Shown here: one piece after another, positions 3,868 through 6,282 of the stretch
How positions within the stretch are numbered: the stretch's first letter is position 1
Layout: every line of letters begins with the position of its first letter
Assembly: GCA_025353525.1 (NCBI GenBank)
Contig: JANXOO010001135.1
Location: forward strand, 1 to 6,282
Origin: Schlesneria sp.
GTDB lineage: Bacteria; Planctomycetota; Planctomycetia; Planctomycetales; Planctomycetaceae
Direction of reading: 5' to 3'
Length of the DNA: 6,282 bases
The notes under the pieces: model-generated
What the model was told of the DNA's origin: nothing
The model's input: the letters and a program-made list of their open reading frames with translations, nothing else
Databases searched by the model: none
Made by a program: the position numbers and the translations under genes

Positions 3868-6282
3868 ATGGTTCAAGTTGTGATTCGCAACTGGCTGGCA
3901 TTTGGCGTCGTCTGCATTTCGAGTGTCTATACCGTCTCTGCTGCCGAACGAGTTCGTTTTAACCGGGATGTTTTGCCAATTCTGGCGGACAACTGTTTTG
4001 CATGTCACGGCTTTGATAATGCGACTCGAAAAGCCGGACTGCGACTCGATCAGTTCGCCGGCGCAACGAAGAGACTTGAGTCGGGCACCCGGTCGATTAC
4101 TCCCGGTGATGCGGCCAACAGCGAGATTTGGAAACGTGTGATCTCGGACGACCGCGACGTTCAGATGCCGCCGCCAAAATCCGGCCAGCGATTGTCAGAG
4201 GCACAGCGGAACACACTGCGGAACTGGATCGACCAGGGAGCGGACTACGAAGCGCATTGGGCCTACATTCCCGAAGGCCCTCGGGAACCGCCTGCGGAAC
4301 CGGTGTCAGGTCATCCCGTCGACCGGCACATTCGCGCTCGACTGGCGAGCGAGGGGATCCGGCCATCCCCTCGGGCGGAACGCGCAACGCTGATTCGCAG
4401 GCTGACTCTCGATCTGACGGGTCTACCTCCAGCACCTCTCGAGATCGATGCATTCGTCAACGACGACCGCAGTGATGCCTATGAACGTGTTGTCGAAAGA
4501 CTGCTTGGATCGCGGCATTTTGGCGAACGATGGGCTCGCTGGTGGCTCGACCTTGCACACTATGGAGACAGTGACGGTTACTTGCAGGATTTTATTCGGC
4601 CGGTGGCGTGGCGCTACCGACAATGGGTGGTCGAGGCATTTAATCGCGACCATCCGTTCGATCAGTTCACGATCGAGCAGCTTGCGGGTGACCTTTTGCC
4701 CGACGCAACAATCTCGCAGCGAATCGCGACCGGCTTTTTGCGAAACACCTTGAGCAACCGCGAAGGTGGCGCCGACCTCGAAGAGTATCGTGTGCATCAG
4801 GTCGTCGACCGTGCCGTCACAACGGGGACAACATGGCTCGGACTGACGATCGGGTGCGCTCAATGCCACGATCACAAGTTTGACGCATTCTCACAACGCG
4901 ACTTCTATCAATTCTACGCATTTTTCAACGACGCTGAAGAAGTGAATTTCAACGCTCCGCTGGCGGGTGAACGCGAGCCATGGGAAATAACGAAAGCAGA
5001 ATATGATCGTCGCCGGGCGGAATTACTGACCCCCGTCACAACATCGCTCGCGGAACTACAGGCAGACTGGGAGCAGCGTCTCCTTTTTGCAGAAGCAAAT
5101 CCCGGGCAGGATTTTTCGTGGGACCGCGCTCTGGAACTGATCGGCTTGCAGTGGGGCCAGAACCTCGGCGAGGGGCAACTCGAGGGAATCAACATTATCA
5201 AGACACCCCTGAAACTGCGTACGCAGGATCAGCGCGACCGGTTGCTCGACTACTTTCTCAAAGCAGCACCGTCCGCCTTGAGCGAGAAACTGATACCACT
5301 CAAGGTTCAGGAACTGAATACCGGTCTCGATGCACTCGCAAAAACGGTTCGCCCTGTGACCCGTGCGCCTGGAATGACAAAGTCTCCTGTACCACGTCGT
5401 TCGTACATACACGTCCGGGGAGATTTCCGACGCCGTGGAGACGAAGTGCAACCGGCGACACCCGGTGCTCTTCCTTTGCTGAATTCCACGGGTGAACCCG
5501 GTCGAATCGCTTTGGCTCGCTGGTTGACGGCGCCCGGGAATCCGCTGGTCGCTCGCGTCACCGTCAACCGCCTTTGGCAAGAATTATTCGGTCGCGGCAT
5601 CGTGGGTACCAGTGAGAATTTTGGCGTTCGCGGAGATCTTCCGTCGCATCCCGAACTGCTGGACTGGCTCGCTTCCGAATTCAAGAGCGGGAACTGGAGC
5701 ATCAAAGCCATTTTGCGACACATCGTTCTTTCCGAGACATACTGCCAGTCGTCAGCGTCGCGTCCCGAACTTTCGATTCGTGACTCGCGGAACACTCTCG
5801 TCGCGCGGCAGGCCCGTCTGCGCCTTTCGGGCGAAATCATTCGCGATTCTGCACTCTTCGCCAGCGGATTACTTTCAACGACGATGGGCGGACCAAGCGT
5901 CAAACCTCCGCAACCTGCCAGCGTGTCGAAGGAAGGATACAGCAATTCGTGGGATCCGGTTACGGGTCCTGATCGTTATCGACGCGGGATTTACACCTTC
6001 ATCCAGCGGACAACACCCTTCGCTCAGTTTGTGACCTTCGACTTGCCCGACACCAGTCGCAGTTGCACGCGTCGGGAACGTTCGAATACACCACTTCAGG
6101 CGTTGAACCTGCTTAACGATCCGACGTTTTTTGAAGCGGCGATGGCTCTTGCTGAACGCGTTGGGCGCGAGTCGCCCGGCAGTGACACGCAACGACTGCG
6201 CCGTGCGTATCTGCTGACGTTGGCCCGCGAGCCAACGAAGGAAGAATCGCAGTACCTTGTCGACTATCTGCTTCGGCAACGA
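3868..6282 (+). CDS. Planctomycete cytochrome-like protein, PSCyt1-PSCyt2(DUF1549)-PSD1(DUF1553), 3' partial
   Basis: An uninterrupted frame of 805 codons runs off the right edge without a stop. Residues 1-26 form a Sec-type signal peptide (hydrophobic 10-23, then VSAAE). PSCyt1 (about 28-120) opens with RFNRDVLPILADNCFACHG. It carries haem motif C43-F-A-C46-H47, and MPPP at 100-103 may supply the axial methionine. PSCyt2/DUF1549 (about 130-355) has HWAY at 130-133, RLTLDLTGLPP, FGERWARWWLDLAHY and a second CxxCH, C330-A-Q-C333-H334, followed by DHKFD. A less conserved middle includes SYIHVRGDF from about 512. PSD1/DUF1553 starts about 543 with GEPGRIALARWL, then NRLWQELFGRGIV, and R735-R-E-R-SNTPLQ, a hallmark block. 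Only some tens of C-terminal residues are probably missing. No LamG insert lies between PSCyt1 and PSCyt2. The family is abundant in planctomycetes, usually beside DUF1501 genes (here that would be outside), and has no firmly established biochemical role; exported haem binding is the likely property. No strong ribosome binding site precedes ATG 3868, and GTG 3859 is an alternative start. Confidence 0.95.
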   Translation, partial: MVQVVIRNWLAFGVVCISSVYTVSAAERVRFNRDVLPILADNCFACHGFDNATRKAGLRLDQFAGATKRLESGTRSITPGDAANSEIWKRVISDDRDVQMPPPKSGQRLSEAQRNTLRNWIDQGADYEAHWAYIPEGPREPPAEPVSGHPVDRHIRARLASEGIRPSPRAERATLIRRLTLDLTGLPPAPLEIDAFVNDDRSDAYERVVERLLGSRHFGERWARWWLDLAHYGDSDGYLQDFIRPVAWRYRQWVVEAFNRDHPFDQFTIEQLAGDLLPDATISQRIATGFLRNTLSNREGGADLEEYRVHQVVDRAVTTGTTWLGLTIGCAQCHDHKFDAFSQRDFYQFYAFFNDAEEVNFNAPLAGEREPWEITKAEYDRRRAELLTPVTTSLAELQADWEQRLLFAEANPGQDFSWDRALELIGLQWGQNLGEGQLEGINIIKTPLKLRTQDQRDRLLDYFLKAAPSALSEKLIPLKVQELNTGLDALAKTVRPVTRAPGMTKSPVPRRSYIHVRGDFRRRGDEVQPATPGALPLLNSTGEPGRIALARWLTAPGNPLVARVTVNRLWQELFGRGIVGTSENFGVRGDLPSHPELLDWLASEFKSGNWSIKAILRHIVLSETYCQSSASRPELSIRDSRNTLVARQARLRLSGEIIRDSALFASGLLSTTMGGPSVKPPQPASVSKEGYSNSWDPVTGPDRYRRGIYTFIQRTTPFAQFVTFDLPDTSRSCTRRERSNTPLQALNLLNDPTFFEAAMALAERVGRESPGSDTQRLRRAYLLTLAREPTKEESQYLVDYLLRQR

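Noticed and set aside
3902..4475. Several short frames on both strands near the start of the cytochrome-like gene
   Set aside because: The frame from 3868 gives a signal peptide, CFACH and the PSCyt1/PSCyt2 patterns across this stretch, so the others are shadows.
5307..5945. 212-codon minus-strand frame
   Set aside because: It lies opposite the PSD1 part of the cytochrome-like gene, whose family motifs continue uninterrupted; Arg/Ser-rich shadow.
1..6282. CRISPR array, tRNA, rRNA, riboswitch or phage defence system
   Set aside because: No regularly spaced repeats, no cloverleaf or rRNA-like stretches and no nuclease or toxin-antitoxin motifs were seen on reading both strands.

Overview
The window looks like a chromosomal fragment from a planctomycete, probably of the Planctomycetales (inference). 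The main reason is the long gene at the right edge. It combines PSCyt1, PSCyt2 (DUF1549) and PSD1 (DUF1553) domains, an architecture known chiefly from Planctomycetes and their relatives. Base composition is moderate, and the genes are exported or membrane proteins set well apart, which also fits that phylum.

Layout, left to right. (1) Positions 3-188 hold the last 61 codons of an IS630-type transposase, whose body lies outside the window. (2) Positions 316-711 encode a small GYF_2-domain protein with one membrane segment. It is followed closely, on the same strand, by (3) an exported serine hydrolase of the beta-lactamase/AmpC-like (S12) family at 748-2076. The two may be co-transcribed. (4) Positions 2077-2520 are a gene-free gap between convergent genes, holding a long imperfect hairpin at 2193-2252. 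(5) Positions 2521-3639, minus strand, encode a lipoprotein with two thioredoxin-like domains, each with a CGWC active site. (6) Positions 3640-3867 are a divergent control region with a sigma70-like promoter and repeated palindromic sites. (7) From 3868 to the window end, plus strand, runs an 805-codon open frame without a stop. It encodes the PSCyt1-PSCyt2-PSD1 protein and is the largest gene here.

How the genes may work together. The clearest link is between the divergent pair. One partner is an exported lipoprotein with two thioredoxin-like active sites. The other is an exported protein with two CxxCH haem-binding motifs, whose cysteines must be reduced before haem is attached. Their shared upstream region carries an 11-base palindromic site next to each gene, so common regulation, and possibly a role of the lipoprotein in maturing the cytochrome, is a reasonable but unproven idea. 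The GYF_2/serine hydrolase pair looks like an independent unit. No CRISPR array, tRNA, rRNA or recognisable riboswitch was seen.
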